Shown in pieces: positions 1 through 19,252 of a stretch of DNA of 64,000 nt. Position 1 is the stretch's first letter; every line of letters begins with the position of its first letter. A model generated the notes under the pieces. The model made no database searches, was not told where the DNA came from, and worked only from the letters and a program-made list of their open reading frames with translations. A program made the translations under genes and the position numbers. The DNA comes from Piscicola geometra (taxonomy: Eukaryota > Annelida > Clitellata > Hirudinida > Piscicolidae), in the NCBI GenBank assembly GCA_943735955.1, contig OX030956.1, forward strand, positions 11,190,444 to 11,254,443. The letters are read 5' to 3'.

Positions 1-256
1 GGGGAAGGTGGGAAAGATATAGTGGGGGTGTATGGTGGGATGTTAAAAAACTCTGGTGGAGAGGCTGTGGAAGGGAGTGTGTGGAGTGAGCGTGAAAAGT
101 TGCGTGTGCGGTGATGATGATGATGAAACAAGTGTTTGAGAATGTGAAAATGCAGAGATCAGTTGAATACCAGTTCCAGGCGAAACATATTTTCTAATGA
201 AACAGGTTGAGATAAGAAGTAAAAGGTTCGATTTGATCTCGAAAGAGGCGTCCTAC

Positions 257-5955
<5,699 letters not shown>

Positions 5956-6409
5956 TCTGGAGAGTGGTTATGAATAGATTCTTAACTGGAAATGCTACTC
6001 CAAACTACTTTAAAAAGATCTTCTCCAGAAAAATCCTGTTTCCTGATAATATTAATTGAATGTTTTTTTCTGAATATAATTTCCCCAATGATAATTCCTG
6101 TAGAATCTACAGGGTAGAATGTCTTATAATGAAGCTTCTACTCTTTCAGCTTTCATGTTTTTTATGACTCATATTATTTTTTAAAATGTATCATATATTA
6201 TGAAATCATTTGAGAAAAACTCACTTTATTATTTAAAAAACCTAAAAATTAATTAAATAATTCAAAAAAGACTACCAATCGCTAAAGGTAAAGATAAAAG
6301 GACCTAAGAAAGTACATATAAAATTTACAAACTAGACATAATTTTCAAAAAGTTTGATTTATAAATTTTTTTAAAATGATTTTCCAAATAAAATCTTGAA
6401 GTTCGTTGA
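5956..6409. other. Spacer between HEATR5-like 5' end and NUDT9-like 3' end
   Basis: No gene seen. Both neighbours are on the minus strand. TTTATT at 6225-6230 reads AATAAA on the minus strand, about 180 bases past the NUDT9-like stop, and is a candidate polyadenylation signal. No TATA box or CpG-rich stretch stands out for the HEATR5-like promoter. Confidence 0.6.
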
Positions 6410-8275
6410 TCACCAATGAGCATCTTTCATTGTGACCACCTGGTGAATGAAATCTTGATGGCTTGCATACAACTTGATCTTGCTGCTAATGTCCATCCAT
6501 TGAACATCTGAAGCGTCACTACCTGCAAAGTATTTAATTGATATTTTAAAAACTAATAATTAAAATACAACCACGAAAATTATTAAGGGTGCGTAAAAAC
6601 GGTTTTAAGAACACAAATATTTACAAATATTGTTTTCCCTTACTTCTCCCATGAACCCAACAAACCAGCATTGTATTTGAAGTTGAAGAGAGTTCCATCT
6701 TCATCGTGGAAGTTGCAAGCAACAGTTTCCATCCAGGCGTTGTCAGTGTTGCGTGGGTCGTCAACATATCCCTTGTAAATCTGAAATTAAAACAAATAGT
6801 CATGAGAGGGTTTTTATGAATTTACTCTAAATCTTTAAATTGTAAAAAATAAATGAATTGTTTCGATACCTCTACTCCGTGCTTGAAGGCTTCTTCCAAC
6901 TTTTCGTTTCCTCCTTCTGACACTCCATCAAGCGTCTCCTCGGTGAACTCCCTCTTCAACGTTTGCGAAACCTGCTCTCCTGGGTCGACCATGCCCTACG
7001 AGGTAGAAGTTCGATTCGAATTTTAAATAATTTATTAATTAGAAAAGTAATGAATGATTAATGTATTTTAATTTAATATCATAAATAAAAGTATAAAAAG
7101 AAAAGTTTTTATAGAAATATAGTGAAAAATATTTCAAAAAATTGGTTCTGCTGGGTTTCGAACCCAGGACCTCTCGCGTGTGAGGCGAGCGTGATAACCA
7201 CTACACTACAGAACCTATATATATAAAATGAATAATTTGTATATAGTATATAACTATAAGAAAGTGTTTAATAGATTGTAAATAAAAAATGAAAACAAAA
7301 TAGTGTTTAGATTAATAAAAATAATGAAAAAGATTTTTAAATTCTCACTCCAGGAATAGCCCACTCGCCAGAGTCCTTTCTCTGGATGGCAACAAACTGC
7401 AAAATGGCCTTGCCAGTGTCAGTGTCACAGACCTTCATCCCCTGACCGTCCCTGAGCCACCTTAGTGTTGGGTAAAGCAGCGTTGAGTTGAATAGGTGCT
7501 TGAGTGGAATGTGTGGTTTAATAGACTAGCTGTGGAAGTTATTAAATCATGTTAGATGTCGGAATATGAAGAGAGATATGGTAACAACCTGGTAACCACA
7601 GGGTCTGCAGCATGGTTTGGGCCCCACCTGCCCAACAAGCCCCTGCCTCTCAAACCTGTCCTTCCCATTGGATTCCTTTGTGGAATTAAAATCTATTTCC
7701 AAACCATTTTATTACCTTATAGAAATTACTGAAACTACTTAATAACTAAATATCGAAAAATGTGTGAAAATTCCTGTAAAAAGATTTGAAAATGGGTTAA
7801 AACTTGACTACCTTGGAAGGGAACTTTCTATGAGGTACTCTCCATGGTGACTGCTCCTGTCCACATTGAAGCCTGTGTCCAGTTGGTTCCAGGCTATTGA
7901 AACTGGCTCTTGCGAACTGTCTCAAAAGATAATAATAATTTTAAAGTTTTTAAAAACAATTTATTTGAAAAAAATTATTTTTAAAATTATTTTATTGACA
8001 TTAATGAATGCTCACAGGAGATCAGGGTCTGCCCAGGGCTTTCCCTGAAGAGTAGGAGAGGTGTAAACAGGAGGAGCATAGCTTGGAAATGCACTTGACC
8101 ATAGAAGCTTGTCTGCAGGAACATGTTGTCTTTGAACCTTATAGAGGGTTGTTGTTTGTTTTTAGGATACAGTTTTATGCAATTCTCAAATTAAAACTTC
8201 AAAATTCCAACCTCAGAACCTGGATAAACGTTGTTAACACATTTCGTGTGAGCCTTCATTGTCTTTCCTTTGTTT
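6410..8275 (-). CDS. NUDT9: NUDT9-like ADP-ribose pyrophosphatase
   Basis: Nudix hydrolase that in this family cleaves ADP-ribose to AMP and ribose 5-phosphate. Exons on the minus strand: 8275-8220, 8112-8016, 7916-7812, 7675-7589, 7460-7349, 6995-6870, 6780-6666, 6522-6410, with a TGA stop at 6412-6410. All junction phases agree. The first in-frame ATG is at 8259-8257, giving about 264 residues; a further 5' exon is possible because the exon accepts an upstream splice in phase. Visible family signatures are [31 protein letters not shown] and the Nudix box [20 protein letters not shown], with GxxxxxE and REFTEE intact. Further on are [17 protein letters not shown] and a C-terminal [14 protein letters not shown]. 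The intact catalytic Glu residues argue for an active enzyme, unlike the degenerate human TRPM2 NUDT9-H domain. No ion-channel exons are adjacent. One intron contains a tRNA gene. Confidence 0.92.
7144..7215 (-). tRNA. tRNA-Val (anticodon CAC)
   Basis: A 72-base cloverleaf on the minus strand. The acceptor stem GGTTCTG pairs with CAGAACC (7 bp). The D arm contains GTGTAGTGGTTATCAC. Anticodon stem CTCGC/GCGAG carries loop CTCACAC, giving anticodon CAC. T stem CTGGG/CCCAG carries loop TTCGAAA. A-box and B-box (GGTTCGAA) promoter elements are internal. It lies in the NUDT9-like intron between 7349 and 6995, in the same orientation as the host gene. CCA is not encoded, as expected for a nuclear gene. 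Confidence 0.97.
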
Positions 8276-10133
8276 CTGAAAACTGTACTAAACCCCTTTT
8301 TGAAACTAAAATCAAAATAGTCAGATTAAAAATTGATTTTGATAATAAATTGCACTGAAAATAAATTAAACATACAATTTAAATTTGAATTTAATACAGA
8401 ATAAAAATCCGATTTCACTTGCTTGGAAGGTATGTGTTGAAGGGAAATTAACCGATAGAAGTCCTTAATAAATGGAGAGGACAGGTGACATGCTGACATG
8501 GTAACCTCTCGGAAATCCCCGTATATTGATCGTGGTCAAAAGTTCGGAGTTACTTAAATAAAAATTTTAAAAAAAATTTTAATGATAAAAAAATACTTAA
8601 ATATATTTTCACATTTATTAAACATTATTTATGCTCTATAAAATAAATTAATTAAACACCATGTTACAGCCCATCTCTGGTTTTGGAGTAGTCGCCATTA
8701 CCACCGAATCCATGTAATTAAAGGTATTTCTAATAAATTTATATGAAATAACTCATCATATTTCTATTTTAAAACAATTTTTTTAATGCATTTTTTCCAA
8801 GCACTCATACATTTATTCTACATCTTGTTAATTGGGTGTACAATGTAAAGTATTCTATTTTACTAAAATGATTGTGGCTAAATTTATTTTAGCCGCTAAA
8901 ATAATTTTAGCCACAATCATTTTATTATTTTTTAATTTTAAATGTTTTTGAGTTTTCGTTTTTATCATAAAAATTTTTGCTTCGCAGACAATATCTCCAA
9001 TTTTGAATAATGGTTTCAAAATTCATAAATATATGTTTTTATATATTTCGCTTCAAAAGAGTAAATTAAATTGTTTGCAAAATTTATTTTTATTCCACTT
9101 CATTTAACAGGACAGTCTCAAGAAAATCGGATGAAAGATGGAATCAAAATTTTCAGGTATTCAAATTTTTTAACCAATTTTTTCGTACAGATACATTTTT
9201 GCATATTTTACGATCAAAATCATTAAAATAAAAAAATCTTAAATAAATGCTAAATCAATAGAACTTTTCTTCTTTGATTATTAATTCTTTTTGGCTTCAT
9301 AGGCCAAACTTACTCAGTATCAAGCTGATATTGATTAAGACTGTTCAGAGTACAGTTTCACCTCATTCTTTGTACTTAATATCACAGTCTATCAGTGAAG
9401 AAACTGGATATCTCAGGCTATCAAAAAATTAACTGGTTTGAATTTTAAGCTTTGTATTGAATAAAATATTCATTTTCATAATCGTTTTTAGAATAAAAAC
9501 TTTTTTCATTATTAAAAAAATTGTTGCATTAGTCCAAGGTTTATAAAATACATTAATGCCTTAAAATGCTAGCAAAGAGGTATCCAGAATCTTATCGAAT
9601 TTGCAGTATAAACCTATTATAAATATCCTTTTTGAATATATAAAAAGTTTATAGTATTGCTTGTAGCTAAAATTTCTTAGAATACACATTTGCTTTGAAT
9701 TCATAATATTAGAAGCCTTTAAAGAACTAAATTTTTAAACTATTTTCTTGGCAATTTGCTATTTTTCAAACAATTTTTATATATAAGTATACTCATTAAA
9801 ACCATTATGTTCTTTTGTGTTCAGACAGACCTCAAATGATAAGTTAATTTGTGAAGCAGGGACTCAAAGAAATGCTTTAAATCGATTTCATTAGTTCATC
9901 TCCAACACTTTGACTTTCATTCCAATTAGTTTTGAAATACGTTTAGATTCAACTTTTTATTCTTACTTTATGTTAAACTAACCCGTTTCCTTAGAGACAA
10001 ACTTTCCATTTGTATGTTAGTTCGTTCCACGTTGTTTAGGCTTATTTAATCTACTAATGCTTGTTTGAACTTTCAGTTCCACTAACAACTCATGTATTTA
10101 AGAAGTTCTAGATAAGCTTACTATTTCACTATA
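8276..10133. other. AT-rich intergenic DNA
   Basis: No gene supported. It contains the inverted repeat at 8865-8923. A short minus-strand frame starting at 8499 could be part of a NUDT9-like 5' exon, but its only good donor is out of phase with the next exon, so it may be untranslated leader. Confidence 0.5.
8865..8923. repeat. 29-bp inverted repeat (near-perfect palindrome)
   Basis: The left arm 8865-8893 and right arm 8895-8923 are reverse complements with one mismatch and a one-base centre. The arms begin AAAATGATTGTGGC. It could be a tiny hairpin, or a relic of a MITE-like element. Confidence 0.85.
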
Positions 10134-10135
10134 CA

Positions 10136-10156
10136 GGAATCCCTCGATTAGTGCGA
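10136..10156 (+). repeat. 5' terminal inverted repeat of the Tigger-like element
   Basis: 21 bases starting GGAATCCCTCGATTAG. They match the reverse complement of 11893-11913 at about 18 positions. Confidence 0.85.
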
Positions 10157-10441
10157 ATCTGATTAAATTTTCATTTTCTAAAAAAATAAGTTAACTGTCT
10201 TAAATGTATGACTGCGCATTTAATTGGTTTTATATTAGTTTCATAATATATTAAACTATTTATTGTCATTAGTAAACGGGCAACAAAAAATTCATCGTGA
10301 TAGTGAGCCAGTTGATTTTCAGAATTCATTAATCGTGCGAAAAGTTTAGGTTTCAGTGCAGTATTCGTCGAATGTTGTATTGTGCATCAATTGCAGCATT
10401 TAAACTCCCCCATCTTTGAATATTTAGAGTTCATTTTAAAC

Positions 10442-11466
10442 ATGAACACAAGGAAAAGGGGACCTGACAAAAAGAAAAGAAAAATCGTTTCGCTGGAGGA
10501 AAAGGTGGACATTATAAAGAGGTTCGAGGACGGTGATTCTAAAAGCAAAATAGCTCGTCACTATGGCGTGAACGAGTCCACAGTGCGCAAAACAATCATT
10601 TTGGCGAGTAAAATTATCGAAAAATCGAAACTCGCGCCATCTTTGACGAGAGGCCAAACGACCAGAAACAGAAGTGCCGCAATGATAGAGATGGAACGTC
10701 TCTTGTCCGCTTGGATTGAAGACTGCAACAGACTGGGCAAGCCGCCCTGCACTGCGACCATCAAAAGCGAAGCACTGAAGCTCTTTGCGCTAGTGAAGGA
10801 GGTATCGAAAAGGAGAAGAAGCGTTGGTAACGACGCGCAGGTGCAAGAAGGTAAGGCAAACATTAGAGCAGGGTCCAACGATGAAAAACCCTTTTTGGCG
10901 AGCAGTGGGTGGTTTCAGCGTTTCAAAAATAGGTATGCACTGCACAACATGGTGTCGGCTGGGGAGGCAGCCAGTGCTGATGATGAGGCGGCGTATCCTG
11001 ATCTTTCAATTGAAATGCTCTCTGATCGAGACTATACCGATCACCAAAGTGTCGATGAAAGTTCACTTTTTTGGAGTCGAAAGCCCAAAAGAAGGTTGTT
11101 GGATGGGCAAGAAAGGACCCACGCAGGCTTCAAGGACTTTATAAAAGTGGAATTCGATAAAAATGAATTAGAAAATGCAGATGCCGGAGAATTACTCGAG
11201 TCAAAGTTTGAGAAGTTGAGTGATTGTGACCTTGCTGATGTCTATGAACAAGAAGAAGAGAAGGAACAAACTTGCGAGAGGATCAATTTTCAAGAAAAAG
11301 TTTTTACAAAAAAGAAATTGAAGGTATATTAAATGTGGTTGAAGATTTAAGGAGAAAAATAATAAATGCTGATCCAGATTTCGAACGTGGAATGCAAGTT
11401 TGCCGAGTCATTGAAAAAAGTGTTCTTCCATACAAACTAATTCTTGAAAAAAGCTTAAAAAAATAA
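10442..11466 (+). pseudogene. Tigger-like transposase, DDE core deleted and C-terminus frameshifted
   Basis: The frame opens at the ATG 10442 and runs to a TAA at 11330-11332 (296 residues). Residues about 13-65 form a Psq/CENP-B-type helix-turn-helix (DIIKRFEDGDSKSKIARHYG). Residues about 80-185 form the second CENP-B/Tc5 helix-turn-helix, ending GWFQRFKNRYALHN and GEAASAD. VDESSLFWSRKP resembles the start of the DDE_1 domain (NADETGLFWKK in relatives). The text then jumps to the acidic ELLESKFEKLSDCDLADV tail, so the rest of the catalytic core is gone. The expected C-terminal helical tail (DPDFERGMQVCRVIEKSV) continues in another frame to 11466, implying a frameshift near 11,280. The protein cannot be a working transposase. 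A retained DNA-binding role is possible but unproven. Confidence 0.85.
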
Positions 11467-11892
11467 TTTTTGCAACCAAACCTTCTAAAATATTTTTTAA
11501 AGAAATTAACAATATTTTCATTTATCGTTTTAATATTTTTTTCTTACTGTTCTTGTACATGTTTAAAAGGTTTTTATTTTTGTCAAACTTATAACTTAAA
11601 AACTTGAATTTTGGGATACCCCACATGTGGGTACACAGTGTACAAGACATCATACTGTATTTTTTTAAAATAATAAATTTTGATGGTTTTGCAGCGATTT
11701 ATAATAAAAATAATAATAATAGTCATTTTTGTATAGTGCCCGGGCTCGTTTTATTATATAATAATGAATATTAATTATTCTGACATTAAAAAGTATTTTT
11801 GATTTCTTTGGCATTCAAGGTCTTGGATTCATTAAATACGTTGTTCTGATCATTCGCTTCTATCAGGGCGGTGCTTGCAGGAAAGCAATTAG

Positions 11893-11913
11893 TCGTCCTG
11901 ATCGAGGGATTCC
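11893..11913 (-). repeat. 3' terminal inverted repeat of the Tigger-like element
   Basis: The reverse complement reads GGAATCCCTCGATCAGGACG and pairs with the 5' repeat. The canonical terminal CTG/TA is not preserved here. Confidence 0.8.
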
Positions 11914-11916
11914 GCA

Positions 11917-12965
11917 CCACATTTCCATAAATGTTTATTCATCATCGACTCTGTTCCTAATCTGCGCCCAACTTGTTATTTCTTTTCAATAAATTTTCAA
12001 TATTCAAAAATAAAAGCTGGAAACACAAAAGAGTTGGCTAACTGTTAGCTTTCTGGACTTACGAAAAATCGCTATTTAAATTCTTTTAATTGATTCATTA
12101 ATTAATTAATTGATTAAATCGATGAATGAATAAATAATGAATAAATGGATCACATTGGCATATATAAAACATTCCCTAACTTTCATTGCGCCAATCCGAG
12201 GTAAGTGCCAAAGTGTTTGCGTAACATGATCGTGTCAGTAAGTCATTGAATAACCTCTTCTCAATGAATATTTCATAAGCAGACGTCTGTGCGGCTGGTT
12301 TCCTCGCAAAGTTAAACAGATAGAGTCGGGAGTTTCGATGCAGTTTGTGTCCCCCTTGTTTCGTTTAGTTCCTCCATTCTGTTTCACACGCTTGCTTCTA
12401 TTCTCTCTCTGCTTTTGATTGTAAATATATCTCCTCGAATAATCATTCGCTTGCCTTTTTTTCAAATTTATGAAATCGAATGTCAACTTTCAGTTTTAAC
12501 ACCTGGCCGTTCAGTATTTCTCAGTTGTATGTTTGCCTTTTCAGCCTTCTAATGACAGCTCGCTAAGTTCTCAGCTTCTGATTCCCATAATTAAATAAGT
12601 TTCACATGTTTAATCCTAGCCCAGCTAATTTTTTACTCTACTAGCCTTCAATTTATTTAATGGAGTTATTTATGATTGTTCGAAAATCTTGCATTTTATT
12701 CTTTCTAACAATAGACAGTGCCTTGGTCTGCATCCTCAGCTGATTTCTTAAAAATGCAAATTATTTCTCGCTGCAGACATATCGGAGATCATTTCCATGC
12801 ATCCACGAGCATTGGCACGTTGTGTTAGTGAACCAGGCCCCATAAATACACATTCAATGCACATACACGCACCGATAAATTATATACGTGTGTTATATTT
12901 GTGTGTACGTGTGAGGGTGCGTAGGAGATTTAAAAATTGATTATTGCAAAAATTGCCACCAATAG
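11917..12965. other. Intergenic or intronic AT-rich DNA
   Basis: No coding exon supported. TATATAAA at 12161-12168 and a strong donor-like GAG/GTAAGT at 12198-12206 are present, but too close together to form an ordinary promoter and first exon. The expected 5' exons of the next gene (zinc finger and G-patch) were not found here. Confidence 0.4.
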
Positions 12966-15233
12966 GTGACCTAGCAGCCGATAAATCTGTAGACCTGGAG
13001 GAGGTGTGTGATGCTCCAAGCAATTCCAAATATTTATATCCCAAAATTATTTCTCTGAAAAATGACGAGTTTTATCTCTAAAAAAAACTTACGAGCTTAT
13101 ACAATACAATAAATTAGTTTTTTATCGTTTTGTATCGTATTGAATTGTATTGTAGTGTAAAAGCTTATGAAGATACAATGGCGGCATGGGCATTGCTTGA
13201 TTGCAGAGCGAGAAGTTGCAGCAGCTGGTGTACATCCTGGGCTCGAGCGAGGACAAGGAGGAGAAGATGGAGACGCTGAGACTCATCTCGCAACTCTGCC
13301 ACCAGGAAGAAGCTGCTCAGCACCAGGAAGGAGCAGGAGAGAGGCCACAGCAGCTCACGAAAGCCTCCCACTCTGCTGCTATCCTCGAGTAATTAACAAG
13401 ATCATTCGTTCTGAAAAATGTTGATTTCCTTTTTGTTTTCAGAATAATTTCGTCGAGTTTTGTTATATAAGTTTTTTTGTTTGTTTCAGGAACCTTCCTA
13501 AGACAAGCGAAAAGTTCAAAACGGGTTGCGTTGACAACATTCCACTGCCCGACTTTCCCCTGACCCCCCTTCCACTCTCCATCCCCCTCCCTGCCAACCT
13601 CCACCTCGACAACATACCCATCCCTGGCTCTGTCACCAACTCGAAATCTACTTATCCACAAGACAAAAAGACATCCAATTCAGTCGTCGATGAAACATAC
13701 AAAATGGAAACTTCTTTCGACAGCAAGGACGACTCGACAGCGATCACGAGGACCAGGCTGGGCATCGTCAAAGTGCACACCAAGTGTCCCCTTGGAGGTC
13801 TCGTCAAGGCGACTGCATCCTTCCATCTGCAGAAGAAGCTGCTCGAGAGGAAGAAGAAGCTGCACTGCAAGGGCGCAGATGCGATGAAGATGAAGGGGGA
13901 GGCAGTTCTGGGGAAGGAAGCTTCGAAGGCTGCTGAGGGGGGGCCTCCTCCATCGAAAGACATCACCATCACTTCGAAGAGCTTTCTCGTTGCTGCTAAA
14001 AACAACACTGTCCTGGCTAGCTCGACCATCGTCAACGGGAACATCTCCACTGATTCCAAAATGGCTGAAAATTCAAAGAAAGTTGACAAAGCACCCTTGA
14101 ATAGTTCTCACAACAACAACAACAACAACAACGTCAAGAAGCTGGACATGCAGCACAGGATCAAAGAGTGGAAGAGGGAGTTGATAAACGACCTGAGCAA
14201 GAGCAGGAACAGAGGAGGCGCCAACAGCAAACAAAGCACCGAGCATGCAGATCTTCTCAGCAAGGAGTCTTCAAGCCCTGCTGCAGTGGCTGTTGCCAGT
14301 TCCATTCTGAGAGGCACGTTCACTGAGGTGAGGAGTTCTGATGGTCTCAAGACGTACCAATGGCCGCTCGAAATGGTCCGACACACATCCGGCTCCGACC
14401 CCCTCCTCTACAGCTACAACCCTCTCTTTTTCGACTTCCTGAAGGTCAATCAACATACAAATAAAAGGAATAAAAAAGGTTCTGGCGGGAAAAATCTATC
14501 AGTCAATAAAATCAGTTCAAATGAGGATCACAAAAGCAATGGACTTCTTAATGCTAAAGCGCGTCTGAAAGACACAAAGAGTGGCGCGCAGAAAGTTGAG
14601 AAGTCTTTCGATGACGACTTCAACGCGAGTTCGTCTGCTGCCAAGTGGGAGACGAGTGAAGAGAGTGGATGTGAGGCGAGTGGTGGAAGCAAAACTATCG
14701 ACACTCAATCTTCACAGGCAGGAGTCAGAAAAAAGATAGCGAATTCAAAGGATTCTAACGAGGAATCTTGTGGTTCTTCGCGAGGCAGGTCACGTGGTGG
14801 CAGGAGGAGGAGAACTCCAGGACATCACTCCAGCTGCTCCAGTTGCTCCTCCTACTCTTCATCTTCCTCCAGGAGCTATTCCAGCAGTTCTTCTGGCACC
14901 TCCTCCAGCAGGTCCCGCTCCAGAAGTCATGGCAGTGGAAGGTACGCGTGCAGGAAAAGGAAAAGAGGCTCCAGTCGCTCCAGGTCCTACTCTGATAGCG
15001 ACTTCATCAAGAGGATTTACAAGATTTGTCCAACTGCTCTGCCGCAGATCAATAGGAGTTCGAAGGACGACAAGGGTGCTGCAAAGGTGCCCTCGAGCAC
15101 CACTGGGTCTGCCAAGACGACCCCCTGCACCAGCCTGATCCCTCTGCCGCAGAAACAACTCAGCCAGCAGGAGAGGTTCCAGATGATTGGTCCTGACGAC
15201 CCTCTCGTCTTCAAAACCTCAACTCCTCCAATG

Positions 15234-15274
<41 letters not shown>

Positions 15275-16658
15275 GACAACATCAGTATCAACATCATCAT
15301 CAGTATCAGCTAAGACTGCGAACTCCTCCACTGACTCGTTTGTAATTCCTGCCGACCAGCTGGAGAAGTACAGACTGCTGAGGCTGCAGGCTGAGAGGCA
15401 CGCCAAGAACAGGAGTGATGGAGGGGGAGGCAAGGAGGGTGGAGGAGGAGGGCTAGAAAATGTTGGAGGCAGCAAGTCACCTGTGCTCATCAAGGAGTAC
15501 AGCAGCGGCAACAAGGACCCTCAGATGCAGCTGGTGGAAAGTCTCTACCTCAAGCAGATGGCGGCCATTGTAGCTCGCCAACCCAACCTCCGAAACAACC
15601 TCTTCTTCCATCACAAACACCCATCCAAACATGCAACATCTAATATGTCTGAGAGCAAAGAACTAATCGATGAGAAGATGAGAGGTAAGCGGATTCTTGT
15701 GAGTCATTCAGAGATGAATCGTCCGCGACTGGTGACCTCTCAGGCGTACCTTCCACTCATGCATGTCGGCTCATCGCTGGTCAGAAGGACGCCTCTGCTG
15801 ATGCCGCCTCAGACTTCAAGGTCATGCGTCAGTGTCCAAAACTTGCCAATGCAGACATCTCAGTTGGAAACAACAAGCAAGAAAGTGGAGAATGTATCTG
15901 ATCAGTCGACCAAAGAGGTGGCATGTCACGTCGAAGCAAGCTATTCACTTTCCGAGACAGCCCCAACAAGTAAACCCATCCCAGCTAGCAATGAAGGAGG
16001 GGTTGCACCTTGCCTAAGTCTCCCGCTTGCATCTTCTCCGGCAAACATTAAACCTGACTCGGATGTTCAGAATATTCCGAACACCGAAGAGTCCAATCAG
16101 GTGGGGGAGGAGACAGAAGAGTGGCTGAGGTCGCTTCCAAGCAATGTTTCTCCGAATAATTTCTCCTCGATTTCTCCGACGACGTCGTTCGTTCACTTGG
16201 ACGGCAGTGTGAGCATGCAGGGCGTGCAAGACCAACGCATGCATCACATGCTGCTGGGAGAGAACCTCGTCAAGCCCTCCATGCCAGAGTACGTCCAGAT
16301 CGTCCAGATCCCGTCCCAGCACCACTTCATCAAGCAGAACCAACTGCACCTCATCCAACAACAACGCCAGTTGCACATGCAGCAGCAGCAACAACTGCAG
16401 TACAGCTTGCAGCTCCAGCAGCAGAAGCAGTTGCAGCTGCAGTCCATGCAAGGAAACGTCATCCTGGCGTCGCCAATGCAGCAGCAGCTGAGCGTCCCCA
16501 TCATAAACAGGCAGGGCTTCATCATCGGCACCGCTCGCAAACAGCCCACCATAGTCCAGATTCCCAGTGGCCAGCTGATCAATCAGACCATTTTCAGTGG
16601 CCAGCCCATGGTCATTGGGCCAGCCAGCCAGTTCCTCCTACCTCGCTACATCAGATGA
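12966..16658 (+). CDS. GPATCH8/ZNF804-like protein, 3' part
   Basis: Putative nuclear RNA-processing factor. Firm exons are 13207-13388 and 13490-16658; a small upstream exon 12966-13003 fits in phase and is tentative. The two firm exons code for 1,116 residues. The family call rests on two islands. A QWPLEM...YNPLFFDF motif near 14,355-14,445 recalls the WP(S/T)E...SCNPLYFDF core of GPATCH8 and ZNF804 proteins. A QLEKYRLLRLQAERH motif near 15,355-15,405 recalls EMEKYSKLQQAAQQH near the GPATCH8 C-terminus. Between them is an Arg/Ser-rich region (14,770-15,000) like the GPATCH8 SR domain, followed by poly-Ser (15,235-15,272). The C-terminus is Gln-rich (16,340-16,500). The G-patch and C2H2 finger are not visible, so the 5' end is incomplete. 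AATAAA at 16776-16781 is a candidate polyadenylation signal. Confidence 0.68.
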
Positions 16659-17758
16659 ACCTGAGTGCTAGTTTCAGTTCTTTTCCTCTCACTGAACCGC
16701 TTTAAATCAACGCCATTTGTTAGACGCTGCAAATAATGAGCAAATCAATTCTTTGTTACATTCTTTTTGAGTTTAAATAAATTCATGAATGAATGAAAAA
16801 TCATTTTGTCCGGAGAGAAGGTTTTCTTTGACTTCAAAAAATATCACAAATCAATGCTCTAGTATGATTTCTGCATGCGAGAGTGGGGTCAAAAATAGAT
16901 TTTCACGATAAGAATATTAAAGAGGTCCATAAAATATTTATGAAAATGTTGATTTTATATAAACTTAAATAAAAAACACGACCGTTTAAAGAAAAACTCC
17001 GAAGAGTTGATTGAAATGTGCATCTGAAGATTTTTAAAGGGTTAAACGTGAGTTTCAGAAAGCCTCCACAGTAAATTCAAAATTTATTTAGGCAATTATT
17101 GTTATGCAAAACGTTATGATTGTTGAAGATTTTTATACAATTAAGTTTTTATTTATCAGCCGAAAACGCTTTGAAGGCTAATAGCAAACAAATGAGGATA
17201 GGCTTACAGAAGTATAAACACTGGAGCGCTTCCGATCGATGTGTTTGTGTTGGCGTCTCTGTGCCGCCCTAACCTCCCCCTCCATAATCAATGAAGGGTG
17301 TTCAGTTCACAAGAAAGTTCATCTATTCTGTGAATAAAAAAGATATGAAAATTCAAATACTCTTTATTTTTGAATAATATCTTCAACTTCCAAAGGTCTC
17401 ATGTTTTCATGTAAACCTTGTATAATTTCTTTTCCTTTTCAATATTATCGATTTTTCATCAGTTATCATCAAAGTAGTCTTGATTGGATGAAAAATCTGA
17501 TAAAATAAATCAGTTATCCAATCGCCTGCGAGTAAATTACACATTTTTTGTCTGAAACCCAACCATCTTTGTCTCTCGACATACTTATCCCTGCTTTATA
17601 AATTTATTAACTCCATACGATTCATAATTTTCTTCTCACACTCATCTTCAATTTGTGACTTGATGTGAAAATAGAAACGCGACTAATTTAAACTTTTTAT
17701 GAAAATCACACAAAACTTGAAGATCATCTCCTAATCCCAGCCTGGCTTGGTGACAGTC
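16659..17758. other. Spacer between GPATCH8-like and EGR-type genes
   Basis: It holds the GPATCH8-like 3' trailer and the presumed EGR-type upstream region. No gene, TATA box or strong motif cluster is seen. A C-rich patch with a CCATAA-like element near 17,270-17,295 is the only conspicuous sequence. Confidence 0.5.

Positions 17759-19252
<1,494 letters not shown>

Larger units (their letters stand above)
10134..11916 (+). mobile_element. Tigger/pogo-family DNA transposon, internally deleted
   Basis: A 1.8-kb element bounded by related ends. The 5' end CAGGAATCCCTCGATTAGTG follows a TA dinucleotide at 10132-10133, as expected for the pogo superfamily. The 3' end read on the minus strand starts GGAATCCCTCGATCAGGACG, matching at about 18 of 21 positions. 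The outermost 3' bases (GCA instead of CTG) have decayed, so the exact 3' border is uncertain. Inside lies a transposase reading frame with DNA-binding domains, but the DDE core is largely missing and the C-terminus is frameshifted. Confidence 0.85.

Noticed and set aside
12161..12206. TATATAAA box followed by a GTAAGT donor as a promoter with first exon
   Set aside because: The spacing leaves only a few bases for an exon, and no matching coding continuation was found.
12235..12486. 83-residue basic minus-strand frame
   Set aside because: No recognised domain, no flanking splice sites or initiator context; probably chance.
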